DNA of 6,311 nucleotides from Candidatus Equimonas enterica. Lineage in GTDB: Bacteria > Bacteroidota > Bacteroidia > Bacteroidales > Bacteroidaceae. The notes under the pieces were generated by a model. The model was not told the DNA's origin and made no database searches. It was given only the letters and a program-made list of their open reading frames with translations. Position numbers and translations under genes: made by a program. Shown here one piece after another: positions 6,096-6,311 of the stretch (its first letter is position 1; each line of letters opens with the position of its first letter). Location: the NCBI GenBank assembly GCA_018066225.1, contig JAGHRU010000002.1, positions 1 through 6,311 of the forward strand, read 5' to 3'.

Positions 6096-6099
6096 AATT

Positions 6100-6311
6100 A
6101 TGAAGCAACTCCCCATACTCATATTTCTCCTTATCATGGCATCTGCTTGCTGTTCGAGCATGTGCAGTTATCGATGTGCATCTGACAGAATAGAAAAGGA
6201 CATAAACCATGCCTTGGAACTTACGCTGGCAGAGATGCGGTGTGATGTCGTCAGTGCAGATACCATCCGTTGCTACCGCAACTATCTGACCATTGCGGCG
6301 CTGAAGGACAC
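6100..6311 (+). CDS. N-terminal 70 codons of a Cys-rich lipoprotein or membrane-anchored protein (cut by window edge)
   Basis: The ATG at 6100 lies four bases after the CPBP stop, and the frame is open to the window end. It begins MKQ and a hydrophobic stretch (4-16), followed by ASACCSS, where Cys17 or Cys18 could be a lipidation site; Cys22 and Cys26 follow closely. If not a lipoprotein signal, the stretch could be an uncleaved anchor. After it comes a polar helical segment with DRIEKDINHALELTLAEM (29-46) and SADTIRCYRNYL (52-63). This resembles, from memory, the sensor-like N-terminus of Bacteroidales membrane-anchored winged-helix regulators, but the diagnostic part is outside the window, so I leave the family open. 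Coupling with the protease gene suggests a shared function, for example a cleavable membrane-bound partner; this is inference. Confidence 0.7.
   Translation, partial: MKQLPILIFLLIMASACCSSMCSYRCASDRIEKDINHALELTLAEMRCDVVSADTIRCYRNYLTIAALKD

Overview
The window looks like a Bacteroidales chromosome, of a Prevotella/Bacteroides-like type. The evidence is two Bacteroidota-style lipoproteins (one with an acidic CGGDDD start to the mature protein), weak or absent Shine-Dalgarno sites with A-rich leaders instead, a GH29 fucosidase with a signal peptide, and a TauE/SafE permease paired with a DUF1634 protein. Genus cannot be fixed from the sequence. All the genes I accept lie on the + strand.

Left part (1-3554), visibly G+C-rich with C- or G-ending codons. 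It opens with the last 89 codons of uracil-DNA glycosylase (ung). Next come a TauE/SafE (TSUP) permease (291-1133) and, 8 bases on, a small DUF1634 membrane protein (1142-1537), a recurrent bacterial pair. A secreted GH29 alpha-L-fucosidase (1573-2910) with its catalytic Asp and probable acid/base Glu in place follows, then a short lipoprotein of unknown function (2924-3508). A strong intrinsic terminator (3523-3558) closes the run.

Right part (3590-6311), clearly more A+T-rich with different codon choice, so probably accessory or of different ancestry. It holds a lipoprotein with a Lys/Glu/Ala-rich tail (3590-4303), a GIY-YIG nuclease-like protein with a predicted C-terminal membrane anchor and an ambiguous start (4376-5110), an intergenic region, a CPBP (CAAX-type) intramembrane protease with all three active-site motifs (5283-6095), and the first 70 codons of a Cys-rich lipoprotein or membrane-anchored protein (6100 to the edge) that follows the protease by four bases.

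The most unusual items are (i) four degenerate copies of a 22-bp unit in exact register just upstream of the CPBP gene (5161-5248), which also create two overlapping, mutually exclusive hairpins; (ii) a tail-anchored GIY-YIG protein whose reading frame stays protein-like for about 23 codons upstream of its first usable start; and (iii) the composition break at the terminator. No RNA genes, CRISPR arrays or insertion sequences were seen.
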